A stretch of 64,000 bases of DNA from Marchantia polymorpha subsp. ruderalis (GCA_037833965.1 AP031351.1:23324501-23388500); one strand, 5' to 3'. Numbered from the stretch's first letter, positions 29,090 through 39,714 are shown. The notes: generated by a model from the letters alone, not told the origin. Numbers and translations are program-made.

Positions 29090-31930
29090 CTATCTACCAC
29101 TCGCAGCATCTGCGCGAAACCAAACTACTCTACTGCACTCGGCAGATCCGGTGCTGCGCCTCCTGCGCGCCGGACTGCTCCGCGTACTATCTCTACCCTG
29201 CCAGTCTTCCGACCGGCTGCGTAACCCCAGGCGTCGGAGCGCTGCAGTGACTTCCGACTGCAAGTGCGCCATAGTGTCGCGCGCACCCGACAGAAAAGTT
29301 TCTAATTTCCTTGCCACTCGCCGCCGACTCCGACTGTCACCTTCCGTCAATGCCGCCGCCCGAAGCTCGAACTCCCGGAGTGTAACCCTCTCTTGAGCTG
29401 CCACCTCCCAATGGGTGTATCCGTTTAGACAACGAGTCACCCGTGCCGCCAACTCTCCTCGTGCCCTGCTGCTGCTCTCCACCTCTGCCAGCTGCATTTC
29501 TAAATCCGCACGTTGTGTCCTCAAATCCGAGCACTCGGTTTGCAAGTTGCACAACAACTCCTCATCCTCCTTCCGGGCTCTTTGACTTTCCTCTAAGGCG
29601 CGCGTCTGGCGCGCAAGCTCGGCTGCTAGGACTTCGTTCTGTCTCCGCTCCTCCTGCAGTTCCGACTCGATCTTTGCCCGTATTAGTTCGGCCTCCGCCT
29701 GACTCTTCGTCGCCGCATCCTCCTTCTGCTGCTGCAAGGCTTGGTACAGCTTCTGGGTGACCGCCAGGTGTTGTCGGAGGGCGGTGTTCCTATCCACATA
29801 TACTCCGCATCTAGAGGCCCACCTTGCCACCTTGCTCCTCGTCCTTCGCCTGATTGTCTCCACATAAGACTGCGGTTTTAAGGCACTTCCGTATTTGGAT
29901 GTCTTGCGATCCAGATATCGCAGGAGTGGAACTATCTGTTCGCACAGCACCCCTGTTGGCGTTTTCTGCACTGACTCCTCTTCCTGCTCTTCCGAGCTCG
30001 TATCATCCTCAGTCGCGAGGATTTCAGTCGCCACCGAATCCCTTGGCGACTCCCTGGAACTGTGGCGCGCAGCAGCTTCTGCTGCGACTGCTGCTCCACT
30101 GCCTGCTAAAATATCCAGGGCAGTGGGAGATCCCACTGCTTGAGCCCCTGTTCCGGCTCGATCTTCGGTTTGTGAAGGGGTCGACGCCGTAGTGACTTTT
30201 GTCACTCTTGCACCGCCCGCTTCTGCTGCCTGTCCTTCCGGCGCAATCTGCGCGGAAGGTGTCCTTGCTGAAGGTGCGTCCGCCGAAGGCGTCCGCACAC
30301 TGGTCGTTGGCCCCATCCGTCTTGCAGTCGGCGAATCCGGCTGACTCTCTGTTGTCCGACTCGCAGTCGGCCGACCATTAGTTGTCCGACTGGGAGTCGG
30401 ATACACCCTGCGCGTCTTGACTCCACTTGGCCTACTTGTTGGTGGCGTTCTTCCAGAAGTGCCTTCCGCCGAAGACGACCCTCTGAGGATTGTTGGCTCG
30501 TCAGCCAAACTCTCTCCCGCTTCCGGCCTGCTGTCCGGTTCAACGCGCCGTTCAGTTGGCCTTCCTTCCGTCTGTCGACCTTCAGTCATCCGACTCGCAG
30601 TCGGCCGGTCGTCAGTCCGTCCATCTCCTCCCGAAGGCCGTGGTGCCTTCTGTGCAGAGGTTTCTGCCGTCTTCCCTAGAACCTGAGTGATTATCTCTTC
30701 CTGTGTGAGATTCCGCCGGGTCGGAGTTCGCCTGGTCTCCTCAGTAACAGTTGGCATTCTGCGTGCCCTCTGTTTTGGTCGACTATGAGGCTCGGGGGTG
30801 GGCCGACCACGAGTCGGCGCAGCTGGTACTTCCGGCTGCCTGTCCTCAGGTCTCTCATCCCACTTCCGCTTGCGCGGAATGCGCTCACTTCGACGTTCTT
30901 CTGCTGCTCTGGCTGGAGCCGGAGCCGGAGGCGTACTGGCAGGTTCCTCGTCCGGATCCGTGTCTACTTCGGCCTCCCTCGAATATCTACCTGGATAAGA
31001 CCGGCTCAGCTGCGGAAACCGAGTTTTCTCAGCATTCGTCAAACATCCCATCGCCCGGTAAAACACGATTAAGTAAGGCGATAGATGATTGAGCGTTCCT
31101 CCCCTCTCTTCTTGCGCATGTTGGCGCGTCACCTTCCACAGAAGTCGTGCCCAATGCACCGGAGCTCCTGACAACACTAGCTCCACGAACTCTACCTGCC
31201 AACCATGCATGTAAGCGGTCTTGGTCGGCTGCAATATCTGCAGCAATGCTGTCGCGACATTTCTCCGCAATCGATCCTTGTAATCCCGAGTCCGGAAACC
31301 GTTCTTGGGATGTCTAGCCACCTTGAAGAGCTCATTGTAAGAGACTTCTTCCTCTTGGGACACTTTCACGCTGTCGGCCTCGAAGAGGAGATCCCCTTCC
31401 TCGCCGGCACACCTGCCCAACACCTGCGCCCAATTGCCAATTTCCCATCTCTCTGGGTGTGGGCGAAATCCGCGAGAAGGCTTGTGTCTCTCTTGCAGAT
31501 ACTCGCGCACCATCTCCGGACACGTCCAATTCCACCCCCATAGGAGAAAATCGAGCTTCAACCTCAACAGCACATCTTGAAATGCGCGTAGACCGATCTG
31601 CGGCACCCTGAGTGGAGACACTCGCAGCTGGGGAACCTTCGACATTGCGTTGCCTGCACACACACAAACGTTCTCCCTTTCGCTCGCTCTCTCACAATCG
31701 CCACTGCGCGTCGGCCACTCAAGCACTGACTGCTCACTCTCTCTGCGCTCGTTCGAGATCGCTACTCCAATTCTTTCAAGGTCCGCCAAGATCCTTGCGC
31801 AACTCGTCTCCGCACTCTCTACTCTCACTGCAGGTCGCTCCGCCCTTGCGCGTAATCTTGGAACTGGAAATCGCAAAGTCAAGAATGAGAGAATGAGACT
31901 GGAGCGCAGTCTTTTCTTCTCCGATTTCAA
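29090..31930 (-). CDS. U3-encoded ORF of element B (946 aa), 3' LTR copy
   Basis: Homologue of the A-family U3 protein. The frame opens with an ATG at 31930; the internal ATG at 31645 (MSKVPQLRV) matches the second start of A and is where similarity begins. Conserved N-terminal blocks include DFLLWGWN, LGRCAG, RTRDYKDR, WQVEFVE and GGTLNHLSPYL. NLS-like PRKRKW (about 352) and RPKQRARR follow, then a Thr/Pro/Arg-rich middle with RPTASR repeats. A coiled coil (about 700-900) and a conserved tail (ALRRLGLRSRSEDWQGR, RRRRSTGSAECS) end it. The ends align well with A while the middle does not, the pattern of a selected protein. No membrane segment. In the 3' LTR it is the last ORF of the genomic RNA. 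Confidence 0.75.
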   Translation of the reverse strand: MKSEKKRLRSSLILSFLTLRFPVPRLRARAERPAVRVESAETSCARILADLERIGVAISNERRESEQSVLEWPTRSGDCERASERENVCVCAGNAMSKVPQLRVSPLRVPQIGLRAFQDVLLRLKLDFLLWGWNWTCPEMVREYLQERHKPSRGFRPHPERWEIGNWAQVLGRCAGEEGDLLFEADSVKVSQEEEVSYNELFKVARHPKNGFRTRDYKDRLRRNVATALLQILQPTKTAYMHGWQVEFVELVLSGAPVHWARLLWKVTRQHAQEERGGTLNHLSPYLIVFYRAMGCLTNAEKTRFPQLSRSYPGRYSREAEVDTDPDEEPASTPPAPAPARAAEERRSERIPRKRKWDERPEDRQPEVPAAPTRGRPTPEPHSRPKQRARRMPTVTEETRRTPTRRNLTQEEIITQVLGKTAETSAQKAPRPSGGDGRTDDRPTASRMTEGRQTEGRPTERRVEPDSRPEAGESLADEPTILRGSSSAEGTSGRTPPTSRPSGVKTRRVYPTPSRTTNGRPTASRTTESQPDSPTARRMGPTTSVRTPSADAPSARTPSAQIAPEGQAAEAGGARVTKVTTASTPSQTEDRAGTGAQAVGSPTALDILAGSGAAVAAEAAARHSSRESPRDSVATEILATEDDTSSEEQEEESVQKTPTGVLCEQIVPLLRYLDRKTSKYGSALKPQSYVETIRRRTRSKVARWASRCGVYVDRNTALRQHLAVTQKLYQALQQQKEDAATKSQAEAELIRAKIESELQEERRQNEVLAAELARQTRALEESQRARKEDEELLCNLQTECSDLRTQRADLEMQLAEVESSSRARGELAARVTRCLNGYTHWEVAAQERVTLREFELRAAALTEGDSRSRRRVARKLETFLSGARDTMAHLQSEVTAALRRLGLRSRSEDWQGRDSTRSSPARRRRSTGSAECSRVVWFRADAASGR
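30356..30817. repeat. CCGAC-N5-GTCGG inverted repeats inside the B LTR ORF
   Basis: Copies of CCGACTCGCAGTCGG and variants are at 30356-30370, 30386-30400, 30590-30604 and 30803-30817. They encode RPTASR-like peptides in the variable middle. The identical set is in the 5' LTR. The sequence differs from the palindromes of family A, yet occupies the same part of the protein. Confidence 0.7.
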
Positions 31931-33001
31931 AAACGTCCAACGTTCTTACTGGTTGCAACGTACGCAGCCGGCTATACGGCTTAACGGTTCGCCCTTTGCA
32001 TGCGCGAATTCACGTCTCCGCCTTGCGCGCATTCGCATGCTTAAACGTTGAATTCTCCCGCCGCCGCCACCTTCCGGACTCGAGTCCGCTGCAGGGTATA
32101 CGTCGGCCCTGTTGTCTTTTCCTAACCCGCCCTTCTCCGGAGGCGTGTCGCCGCTGGTGTGTTCATTATCCGTCGGCGCCTTGCTGGAGGCGCACATCCA
32201 GCCGGAGCGAATTACGCCGGCGCGCAGTCGTACCGCCTATTTTGTCCTTTATGCCTCGTCCGTTGCTGCCAGCGCATATCCGTCAGCGCAACTCATGCCA
32301 GCGCATCCGGCCGTCAGCGCCACGTCGGAGGCGTACATCCGACCGGCGCTTTCCTTCCATGAACAGCCGCCAAGGGCGCTTCCGACTCTGAGTTGGTTTC
32401 CTTCTGTGAGCGCGTGATTCCGCCGAAGGCGCATCGCCGAGGGCGTACGGGAATCCTTTCCGGCTGTGAACCCTAGCGCGAACGGCGCATGTCCGGCTAC
32501 GAGTTTTCCGACGCTCATAACTTCTCCATTCCTGATCCATCTCCGGCGCTCTTGGACTCGTTAGAACGAGCGTCCCGAGCTCTGTCTAATGCAACTTCCA
32601 CCAACTGGATCTACCGTGTATCCCGATTGTTATGAAGGTTTTCCCTTTCCGCGCTAGCGGCGCTTCGCCGAAGGCGCACTCATGGTCGGATGCCTTTAGA
32701 GGTCCGGGCCCTTCTCCTGACGTCTTTAGCAAAACCTCCTCCTGAGGTGTCTGCGCCGGAAGCGTAGCTTCCTTATACGCTAGAGGCGCGTGAGTAGAGA
32801 TACCTCAAAAAGGAGCTTCTGCCGAAGGCGCCGAAGACGTTGGCGTTGGTACATCCGACTACGTGATTCTTTGTGCCCTCGTGACGATCTCATCAATCCA
32901 CTCTATTTAGCGTACCCTTCTCTAGCTACAAACACTGCTTTGGTACTAGTTTTCTGAAATTGTTTAAATTCTGCAAAAAAAACAAAAAGTGTGTTACCAC
33001 A

Positions 33002-33038
33002 TGCCCCCCTCCTCAATTGTGAGCGCCCACGCGAACAT
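33002..33038 (-). other. Polypurine tract of element B
   Basis: The minus strand reads GAGGAGGGGGGCA (33014-33002) immediately before the 3' LTR, identical to the tract of A and A2. Confidence 0.8.
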
Positions 33039-35879
33039 TTACACGTGGTATTTCTTCAGACGCCATCCGTTCACGCGGGTGCCTAACCATTCTCCCGTCA
33101 GTTCTGCGAGTTGGATGGATCCATTTGGAAAAACTTCTATCACCTTGTAAGGTCCCATCCACCTCAAGTGGAGCTTGCCTGGAAATCTAGCATGTCTGCT
33201 ATCGTATAGCAGAGCCAAATCGCCCTTCTCCAGCAGTACTGGTTTGAGCCTTCGATCGTACTTCTCCTTCCGCCTGAGTTGTAATTGCTTTGTCCGATCT
33301 TCGGCCTCTTGACGTCTTTCCTCCAGTGCCATTACCTCTTGCAGTCTATATGCCTGACTTTCTTCCGCGTCCAGCCTTCTCTGATCTAAGGTCCTCTTGG
33401 TAGGTATCTCGAATTCGATGGGTAAGATCGGATGCTGCCCATAAACTAGGAAGTAAGGTGTTTGCCTGGTGGTGACTTTTTCTGCCGTTCTATATGCCCA
33501 TAAGGCGGCCGGTAGCTTGGTGTCCCAGTCATGAGCATGGTTTACAGTTACCTTGAGGAGTATCTTACAGAGTAATCCATTGGACTTCTCTGTCAGACCA
33601 TTAGCCTTTGGGTTGTATGGAGTAGTCTTCCGATGCTTAATCTGGAAGTGCCGCGTCAAACTCTCTATCACCTGATTCAGAAAGTGCGTCCCTCTGTCAC
33701 TGACTATTTCTAGGGGGCACCCGTAGCGGGTGATGATTGATTCGAATATGAACCGTGCCACTGCGGCTGCGTCATCGTGCCTTGTGGCTTCTGCCTCCAC
33801 CATCTTGGTCGCATAGTCTGTTGCTACCAATATGTAGCGCCTGCGCGTGCCTTTAGTGACAGGTTGTATTGGTCCCACGAAGTCGATCCCCCATTTTTCA
33901 AATGGTGCTAATGGCATGATTGGTGTAAGAGGCCATCTCGTGGTCGGAGTCGGCCTTCCCGTCCTCTGGCAGCTGTCGCATTTGCGAACGTAGTCGTGTA
34001 CATCTTTGAACATCGTCGGCCACCAGTATCCTGCATTCACAATTTTGGTCACTGTGTTTCTGGTGGCGTAGTGACCACCAGCGTCTTCTGTGTGCATGGC
34101 TTTGACAACTCGCGGTACTTCAGACTCCTCTAGACATCTGCACAACCTCTCGTCTGCCATTTTCTTGAACAAGACCCCCTGTTGAAGCTGGTAAGGTCCC
34201 GCTTTATGAACGAAGACTGTGCGCTGCTCCGCATCCAATCCTTTCGGACATTGGAGTGTGAGCAGAAACCTGTATAAGTCCGCGTACCTGGACTCATGGC
34301 TGGCGGACAACTGAAAAAGTTGTTCGTCGGGAAAATCATCCACTACTTCCTCCTCTATGGGTTCGGTCCATAGTCGGGAGAGGTAGTCCGCGTTCTCATG
34401 GTGAACGCCTTTCCGTGTCTGTACAGTGTAGGTGAATTCCTGCAGCAGTAGCACCCACCTGGCAATTCGTCCGGACAGATCCGCCTTCTTCACCAGGTGC
34501 TGTAAGGCGTAATGATCTACATGAAACACGAACTCATAGCAGATCAAATAATGTCGGAACTTCTTACAGGAGTACACCATTCCCAACGCCTCCCTCTCAG
34601 TTGTCGTGTACTTCTTCTCTGCTGCTGACAACTGACGACTCGCGAAGTAAATCGGGTAGTCTTTCTTGTTGTCGTCCTTCTGACTGAGAACCACCCCGAT
34701 TGCAAACGCCGACGTGTCTACATAGACATGGAAAGGTCTGTTCCAATCCGGACTTCTCAGAACCGGAGCAGTCGTCAGTTTGGCTTTGAGCGTTTCAAAG
34801 GCCAGCTGTTGCTCCTTGCCCCACACATAGGGTTCATCCTTCTTAAGCAGCTTTGTCAGATCGGCTGCCAAGATGGCATACATATTTATGAACCTTCTGT
34901 AATAACCTACATGGCCAAGGAAGGCCCTCAACTCACGCAGATTCGTTGGCGGCTGCAGTTCGAGAATAATCTTCACCTTCTCTACATCCACTGCAATGCC
35001 ATCGGACGAAACTCGGTGCCCCAGCAGGATTCCGCTGGTCATGAAGAAAAAACATTTCTCAGGGTGTAAGGACAAGCTGCTTTCCCTACACCTGTCGAAC
35101 GTTTGCCGAAGATGGTTAAGGTGCTCCGACCTCTTACCGAAGACACAAAAGTCGTCGATGAAAATTTCTAGGAACTTCCTCAGGTGCTCTTGGAAGATGT
35201 TTGTCATCATCCGCTGGAACGTCGCTGGCGCGTTGCACAGACCGAACGGCATCTTGTGATAAGCATAGGTTCCCCAGTCGGTTGTGAAGGTTGTTTTGTC
35301 CTTGTCCTGTTCCCTGATGGACACCTGGTTGTAGCCGGAAAATCCGTCTAGGAAACTGTAGCATTCATGCCCTGCTACATGGTCCAGAATAGAGTCCGTG
35401 AAAGGAAGAGGGTGATGGTCCTTCCGCGTTGCTGCGTTCAGCTTCCTGAAGTCCTGACACACCCGGATCTTACCCGTCAGTTTCTTGGGCACGATCACGA
35501 TAGGCGACACCCACTCGCTACTGAGTACCGGGTAGATGATTCCTGCGCTCAGGTACTTATCGATTTCGTCCTTCACCAATAATGAATATTTTGGGTTGAG
35601 CCTGTATTGGCGTTGGCGAACCGGAACTGCCTCGTCCAACAAGTCGATTCTGTGCTCTCCATACCTTGCAGGTATGCCTTTCATGTCTTCAATCCTCCAT
35701 GCGAAGACATCCTCATATTGGCGAAGAAACGCCTGTACCCTGTTCAACTCTTCTCCTTGTACCTGGCTTGACACCTTCAAGCCTTTACCTGGACTGAGCT
35801 GCAGTTCGCAGCAATCACTCGGGTCAACAATCCCCTCTGTGTGACTGATCTCGCTTCTGCCCAGTCCGGCTGCTAGTTG
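33039..35879 (-). CDS. pol: Element B Pol: RT, RNase H, integrase
   Basis: Open from the codon after the gag-pro UAG to TAA/TAG at 33039. The first possible non-AUG start is well inside, at 35780, and there is no suitable ATG, so it should be made as a readthrough fusion. Counting from 35780: RT FIDDFCVFG near 207, RNase H DTSAFAIG and HHENADYLSRL, integrase zinc finger with KCDSCQRTG, then FVGPIQPV (about 633), SDRGTHF (about 694) and LTEKSNG with the catalytic Glu 36 residues later. The C-terminus WMGPYKVIEVFPNGS...WRLKKYHV is complete, unlike that of element A. Very similar to the A and A2 proteins. Confidence 0.92.
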   Translation of the reverse strand, partial: QLAAGLGRSEISHTEGIVDPSDCCELQLSPGKGLKVSSQVQGEELNRVQAFLRQYEDVFAWRIEDMKGIPARYGEHRIDLLDEAVPVRQRQYRLNPKYSLLVKDEIDKYLSAGIIYPVLSSEWVSPIVIVPKKLTGKIRVCQDFRKLNAATRKDHHPLPFTDSILDHVAGHECYSFLDGFSGYNQVSIREQDKDKTTFTTDWGTYAYHKMPFGLCNAPATFQRMMTNIFQEHLRKFLEIFIDDFCVFGKRSEHLNHLRQTFDRCRESSLSLHPEKCFFFMTSGILLGHRVSSDGIAVDVEKVKIILELQPPTNLRELRAFLGHVGYYRRFINMYAILAADLTKLLKKDEPYVWGKEQQLAFETLKAKLTTAPVLRSPDWNRPFHVYVDTSAFAIGVVLSQKDDNKKDYPIYFASRQLSAAEKKYTTTEREALGMVYSCKKFRHYLICYEFVFHVDHYALQHLVKKADLSGRIARWVLLLQEFTYTVQTRKGVHHENADYLSRLWTEPIEEEVVDDFPDEQLFQLSASHESRYADLYRFLLTLQCPKGLDAEQRTVFVHKAGPYQLQQGVLFKKMADERLCRCLEESEVPRVVKAMHTEDAGGHYATRNTVTKIVNAGYWWPTMFKDVHDYVRKCDSCQRTGRPTPTTRWPLTPIMPLAPFEKWGIDFVGPIQPVTKGTRRRYILVATDYATKMVEAEATRHDDAAAVARFIFESIITRYGCPLEIVSDRGTHFLNQVIESLTRHFQIKHRKTTPYNPKANGLTEKSNGLLCKILLKVTVNHAHDWDTKLPAALWAYRTAEKVTTRQTPYFLVYGQHPILPIEFEIPTKRTLDQRRLDAEESQAYRLQEVMALEERRQEAEDRTKQLQLRRKEKYDRRLKPVLLEKGDLALLYDSRHARFPGKLHLRWMGPYKVIEVFPNGSIQLAELTGEWLGTRVNGWRLKKYHV

Positions 35880-35882
35880 CTA
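35874..35882 (-). promoter_or_regulatory. Leaky UAG between gag-pro and pol (B)
   Basis: TAG-CAA-CTA on the minus strand, with gag-pro and pol in one frame. CAACTA still fits CARYYA; the T-to-C change relative to family A keeps both the Leu codon and the motif. Confidence 0.75.
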
Positions 35883-38717
35883 TTCCTCATCCGGATACAC
35901 CTCGTCTCCTTCCTCCTCAATGGAGCAGCAAGTGACGTAGCCCACAAAGTCTTCCGACGTTTCGGTCTCTGAAGTGCATGATGAGCTGGTCTCCCCTCCG
36001 GTTGTGTAACCGGAGGTGGTGGAAGGTGTTTCGCCCTCATGGGGTACCTTGGTCCACGGTACGGTAATGACAGTCGGAGGGTCCGCAGGGCTACGGAACT
36101 GTAATCTCTTCCTACTCCAGTCACACCTTGCTTTGGCATCGTATAGCCAAGGTCTGCCAAGCAGCACATCATAACCTTTCTTCATCAGAGGTTGCAGTAT
36201 TATGTAGGACAGTTGAAAGTCCACTCCTCCAATGTTGGTTCTCACATTGCTCAACATTCCTAGTGGCATTCTGCGTGTTTGATCGGCCAGTCGCAATACT
36301 CGGGATGTAGGCTCGAAGGTCTGGAACCCCAAGGAGTTCGCTGTCTCCTCGGTCATGATATTCACGCCCGAGCCGGAGTCCACTGGTACCTTCTGAATGA
36401 CACAGCCTCCGATCTCTACTTCGATCTCTGGTGGTCCCAGGTCTCCTCCTTCCACTCTGTACACATCCGGAAGTTTCTCTTTTCGGGGTTTGCGTGGTCG
36501 GCGCAACGAAAGCATCAGCATCCTCCTGTACGTCTTATTGTCTTCCAACAACTGGTGGAAGGAAATATTTGCCCTCTGGTTCCCCATGTCTTTCACTATG
36601 TCGTAGGGAGTGTTGGAAGTCACAGCCGGAAGGTTCCCTGTACTCGCGGTCGGAAGGGGTGTAGGGGGCCTAACCGCCTTCCGGTCGTCGGATGTCATTC
36701 CGGCGTTCAGTGCTTCCTTGATGAGGTGACTCACCTCATCTTTGATGTCCGGAAGGTAATCTCGAGTCCGGAACTCTTCTGAATACCTGTCCGCCTTTTC
36801 TGAGTTCTGCTCCGGCTGGGTGTTTCTCATAGCCGGAGGTGTACTTGGCGTTCTCCTTTGGCCTTCTCTAACTTCTTTAGACTTCCTTCTCTCTTCCTTA
36901 CGCTCAAGGCGGCGAGTGTCCTCATGGCCTTCTCCTCTCCTCTTCGAACTTCGGGTTTCTACCCGACCGCACATTACTTCTTCCTCTGGCCATACTTCGT
37001 CTCCTTCAGCTGGGTCCAGACTCAGTTCTACCTGGTTGACTTGCACTTCTTCCTTGCCAGGTGTTGATACGAAACGCACGGCTGGCCTAGGGATTTGGGG
37101 CTGGTCACATTCAGCTGCTGTATGTCCGGACTTCTTGCAATTGCTGCACAATGGTGCATACCCCATTGGCCTCCTCGGGTGGGGACAACTTGGCGCGTAA
37201 TGCCCCATGTCTCCGCAGTTGTAGCAACCATCGAATTGTGCTCGAGGTCGGTGATTTCCTGTGTGATTTCCTGGAGGTGCCATGCGTCTTGGTGGGAGTG
37301 TACCCGCCATTTCCCTTGGAACAAAGCGCGGTATATGCACCGGTGGGTTCGGAGTTGTAGCTGGAGCTGTCTGTACCGAGTAGGCGGTGTCCTCAACCTG
37401 CTCAGCATAATACATAGGCGGCTCAGCATAATACATGGGGGTCTCCCACTGTGGTGCCCATTCGACCGCATTCACTGGGTAAGATGGCCTCGCGGACATG
37501 CACTCCGTGTTGGCATGTCCCACCTGTCCGCACGTAGTACACCAGAGATTTGCTCGTTGTCTCGCAGGTGATTTACGTCGGTCTTGGCCTCCCACTACAT
37601 GAACTTTCAGGTCCGCAAAATTCTTCACCAGGTTGTCTACCTTGGCTGCGATGTCCCCTTGAGTCTTCACTGGGATTCCCTTACCTCGATCCTTCTTCTT
37701 GATCGCACTGCGTTTCTTCTTCCGTCTTTCTTCTTCTGAAGATGACGAGTCCTCTTCCTCCTCCGAGGAAGAACTTGATTCGGAGGAGCTTGATTCTTCT
37801 GTCGAGGAAGGCGAGTTCCTTCTCTTCCGACGTCCGCCTTGCGACTTCTTCTTCGTCGACCGTCGGTCGCGTCTTCGAGTGTCAAGGGTTGACGTCTCAA
37901 AGGTCTCCGCGGAAGCTATCACATCTTGGATTGTGTCAGTCTTGCCTCTCCTACAGAAGGTCTCCATTTCTCTTGAGAGCCCCGTCACATACCAATCCAC
38001 TGCCTGTTGTACCGAATACGGTTCTCCCGGGCCTGTCTTCGGAATTCGATCTAGGAGGTCTTGGAATCTCTCCGTGTAGTCTCGAAGATTCTCCTTCCGC
38101 TCGCGTCGAAGATTTCGAAGCCGGGTCAGAACTCGACTGTCGTATCCGAGTTCGCGGAACCGCTTCAGAAACTTTTCCTTGAGCTGAGCCCAGGTCCGGA
38201 TGCCAGTGGGGTCGGTGCTCTCATGGTTGTACCAGCTACGCGCTCGTCTGCGTAGCAGGCTAGGAAAGATTCGTAATCTGTCTTCATCACTGGTCTCACG
38301 ATTGGCGATGGAGACAGACTCGAAGAGCTTTATGTATGAATCTGCATCATCGTCGTCGCCCGTTCCCGTGTATCTTGGATACGAATGTTTGGTGGTAGGT
38401 TGGGAAAACACCTGGCGGAGATTGGCTTGATGTTCTGCCATCGGTGATCCTGTCGACGGACTGATCCTAGGTTGGCCAAACTCAGGAAGAGTTCCCGTCG
38501 GAGGGATGTCCAATAGAACTGTTAGCTCAATGCTCTCGGTAGGTGAACTGGAACGCCTTTGTCTTCCAGTAGTCGGTGATGGCGATCTTTCTGCAGAGTC
38601 CTCACTGGGAGTCTTCTTTTTAGTTCGCCGTTTTGTTTCCACGGCTTTTTCTGAATCTCGACGGAGTTTCCGTGTGGCTCTCGCACTCAGGTTTCCCACA
38701 CTATCGCTCGTCGACAT
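35880..38717 (-). CDS. gag: Element B Gag-protease (945 aa)
   Basis: Starts at ATG 38717 (MSTSDSVGN), 44 nt after the PBS. The capsid region (SYIKLFESVSIANRE, WAQLKEKFLKRF, LRDYTERFQDLLDRIP) is followed by a basic and Ser/Glu-rich linker. There are three CCHC knuckles: CTTCGQVGHANTEC, CYNCGDMGHYAPSC and CSNCKKSGHTAAEC. The protease site is VDSGSGVNIM, with GYDVLLGRPWLYD after it. It ends with a leaky UAG. Domain order and motifs match element A, with sequence divergence concentrated in the linkers. No lesion seen. Confidence 0.92.
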   Translation of the reverse strand: MSTSDSVGNLSARATRKLRRDSEKAVETKRRTKKKTPSEDSAERSPSPTTGRQRRSSSPTESIELTVLLDIPPTGTLPEFGQPRISPSTGSPMAEHQANLRQVFSQPTTKHSYPRYTGTGDDDDADSYIKLFESVSIANRETSDEDRLRIFPSLLRRRARSWYNHESTDPTGIRTWAQLKEKFLKRFRELGYDSRVLTRLRNLRRERKENLRDYTERFQDLLDRIPKTGPGEPYSVQQAVDWYVTGLSREMETFCRRGKTDTIQDVIASAETFETSTLDTRRRDRRSTKKKSQGGRRKRRNSPSSTEESSSSESSSSSEEEEDSSSSEEERRKKKRSAIKKKDRGKGIPVKTQGDIAAKVDNLVKNFADLKVHVVGGQDRRKSPARQRANLWCTTCGQVGHANTECMSARPSYPVNAVEWAPQWETPMYYAEPPMYYAEQVEDTAYSVQTAPATTPNPPVHIPRFVPREMAGTLPPRRMAPPGNHTGNHRPRAQFDGCYNCGDMGHYAPSCPHPRRPMGYAPLCSNCKKSGHTAAECDQPQIPRPAVRFVSTPGKEEVQVNQVELSLDPAEGDEVWPEEEVMCGRVETRSSKRRGEGHEDTRRLERKEERRKSKEVREGQRRTPSTPPAMRNTQPEQNSEKADRYSEEFRTRDYLPDIKDEVSHLIKEALNAGMTSDDRKAVRPPTPLPTASTGNLPAVTSNTPYDIVKDMGNQRANISFHQLLEDNKTYRRMLMLSLRRPRKPRKEKLPDVYRVEGGDLGPPEIEVEIGGCVIQKVPVDSGSGVNIMTEETANSLGFQTFEPTSRVLRLADQTRRMPLGMLSNVRTNIGGVDFQLSYIILQPLMKKGYDVLLGRPWLYDAKARCDWSRKRLQFRSPADPPTVITVPWTKVPHEGETPSTTSGYTTGGETSSSCTSETETSEDFVGYVTCCSIEEEGDEVYPDEE

Positions 38718-38760
38718 TCACCGAGCATTGCTGCTCAAGGTTTCTGGTGTTGACGCACGG

Positions 38761-38778
38761 TCCCCGGCAGCGGCGCCA
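38761..38778 (-). other. Primer-binding site of B (tRNA-Asp)
   Basis: The minus strand reads TGGCGCCGCTGCCGGGGA, identical to the PBS of A, again 22 nt from the LTR end (38801). Confidence 0.8.
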
Positions 38779-39685
38779 AAAAGAAGTTGTCGGCTCCTTA
38801 TGTAATAACCCACCAAAGGCTAAAACTGCAGTATGGTGGTAAAAAGATCGAACCCACAGGGACAGAGGCAACACACAGAGTAAAAGTGTCACGTTTAACA
38901 GACTTTTGGTAGAGTTTGAATTCTAGGCGACTGTCACTCCCAGAAATACTGTAGTGCTCGACTCGGAGGAGGAACTCAACTCGGAGGATGCTCGGAGGAT
39001 GCACGGTACAGCTTGGTCACTCAACACACACACACACACACACCTGAAACTGGCAAAAAGCACAACTCGGAGGTCGGTCAGGACCTCCGCTTCGGATTTC
39101 AGGAGGAAAGTGTCTCGCAAGTTCACTCAGAGGTTCTGCAGGAAGTGCCTCCCACTCCGGCTTTTACTGCCCTTCCGCCAGGAACTAGCGGGGGTACCCG
39201 GACTGGACTTCTCACTTCGGAACGAAGCCTCTACGTACGCCGTGGACGTCACCCTCGACTATCACACAAAACGCAGGGAGTGCAGACCCGACTGAGAACT
39301 TACTGAAAACACGATCCAGTAACACACACACAACCTGAATTACAAACCAAGGTTTACACGAAGTAATGAAACTTCACATTGGCATTCAGGGGAAACTTCC
39401 CGTAGGAGTACAATCAGGATATGTCACTCGAAGGAGTAAGGGGGAACTGTTCAAGTCTCTAACTCGCAGCCGGCTCTGAGTATCAGAAATCACCCGCAGG
39501 TGCAGATCCGCACTACTCAAGTCTCTAACCGGGTGCGAGCTCTGAACATTCAGCCGAAGGCCTTCAACTACAACATACGGTAACTTCGCTATGCTGCAGC
39601 TTCTCTACGTGGTGCCAGGACCAAAATGCACAAACACGCCAAGAAAGTGAGTTCCTGATCTGCACTTCCGAAACTGGAAGAGTCC

Positions 39686-39714
39686 CAAGGCAAAACGCCT
39701 TGATCTACTTTATA
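39686..39714 (-). promoter_or_regulatory. TATA box and conserved hairpin, B 5' LTR
   Basis: TATAAA at 39714-39709 and the CAAGGC/GCCTTG stem at 39702-39686. This copy would drive the B genomic RNA, leaving the 5' LTR ORF upstream of the start site. Confidence 0.7.

Larger units (their letters stand above)
28132..33001 (-). repeat. Element B 3' LTR
   Basis: 4870 bp. In minus sense: U3 leader (33001-31931), ORF (31930-29090), TATA box (29056), about 0.9 kb of R/U5. It carries two copies of a 13-bp CTCGACTCGGAGG-like unit near 28289-28315 where the other LTR has one, and a CA microsatellite near 28367-28383. Confidence 0.93.

Noticed and set aside
29090-31930. Envelope-like protein as the identity of the U3 ORF
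   Set aside because: No signal peptide, no transmembrane segment, no Cys-rich surface domain; NLS-like and coiled-coil features point elsewhere.
32249-32518. 89-codon ORF present in all three B-family LTRs (also 61-330 and 42907-43176)
   Set aside because: Open in each copy, but the differences between B' and B are mostly amino-acid changing and no motif is recognised; probably chance in GC-rich U3.
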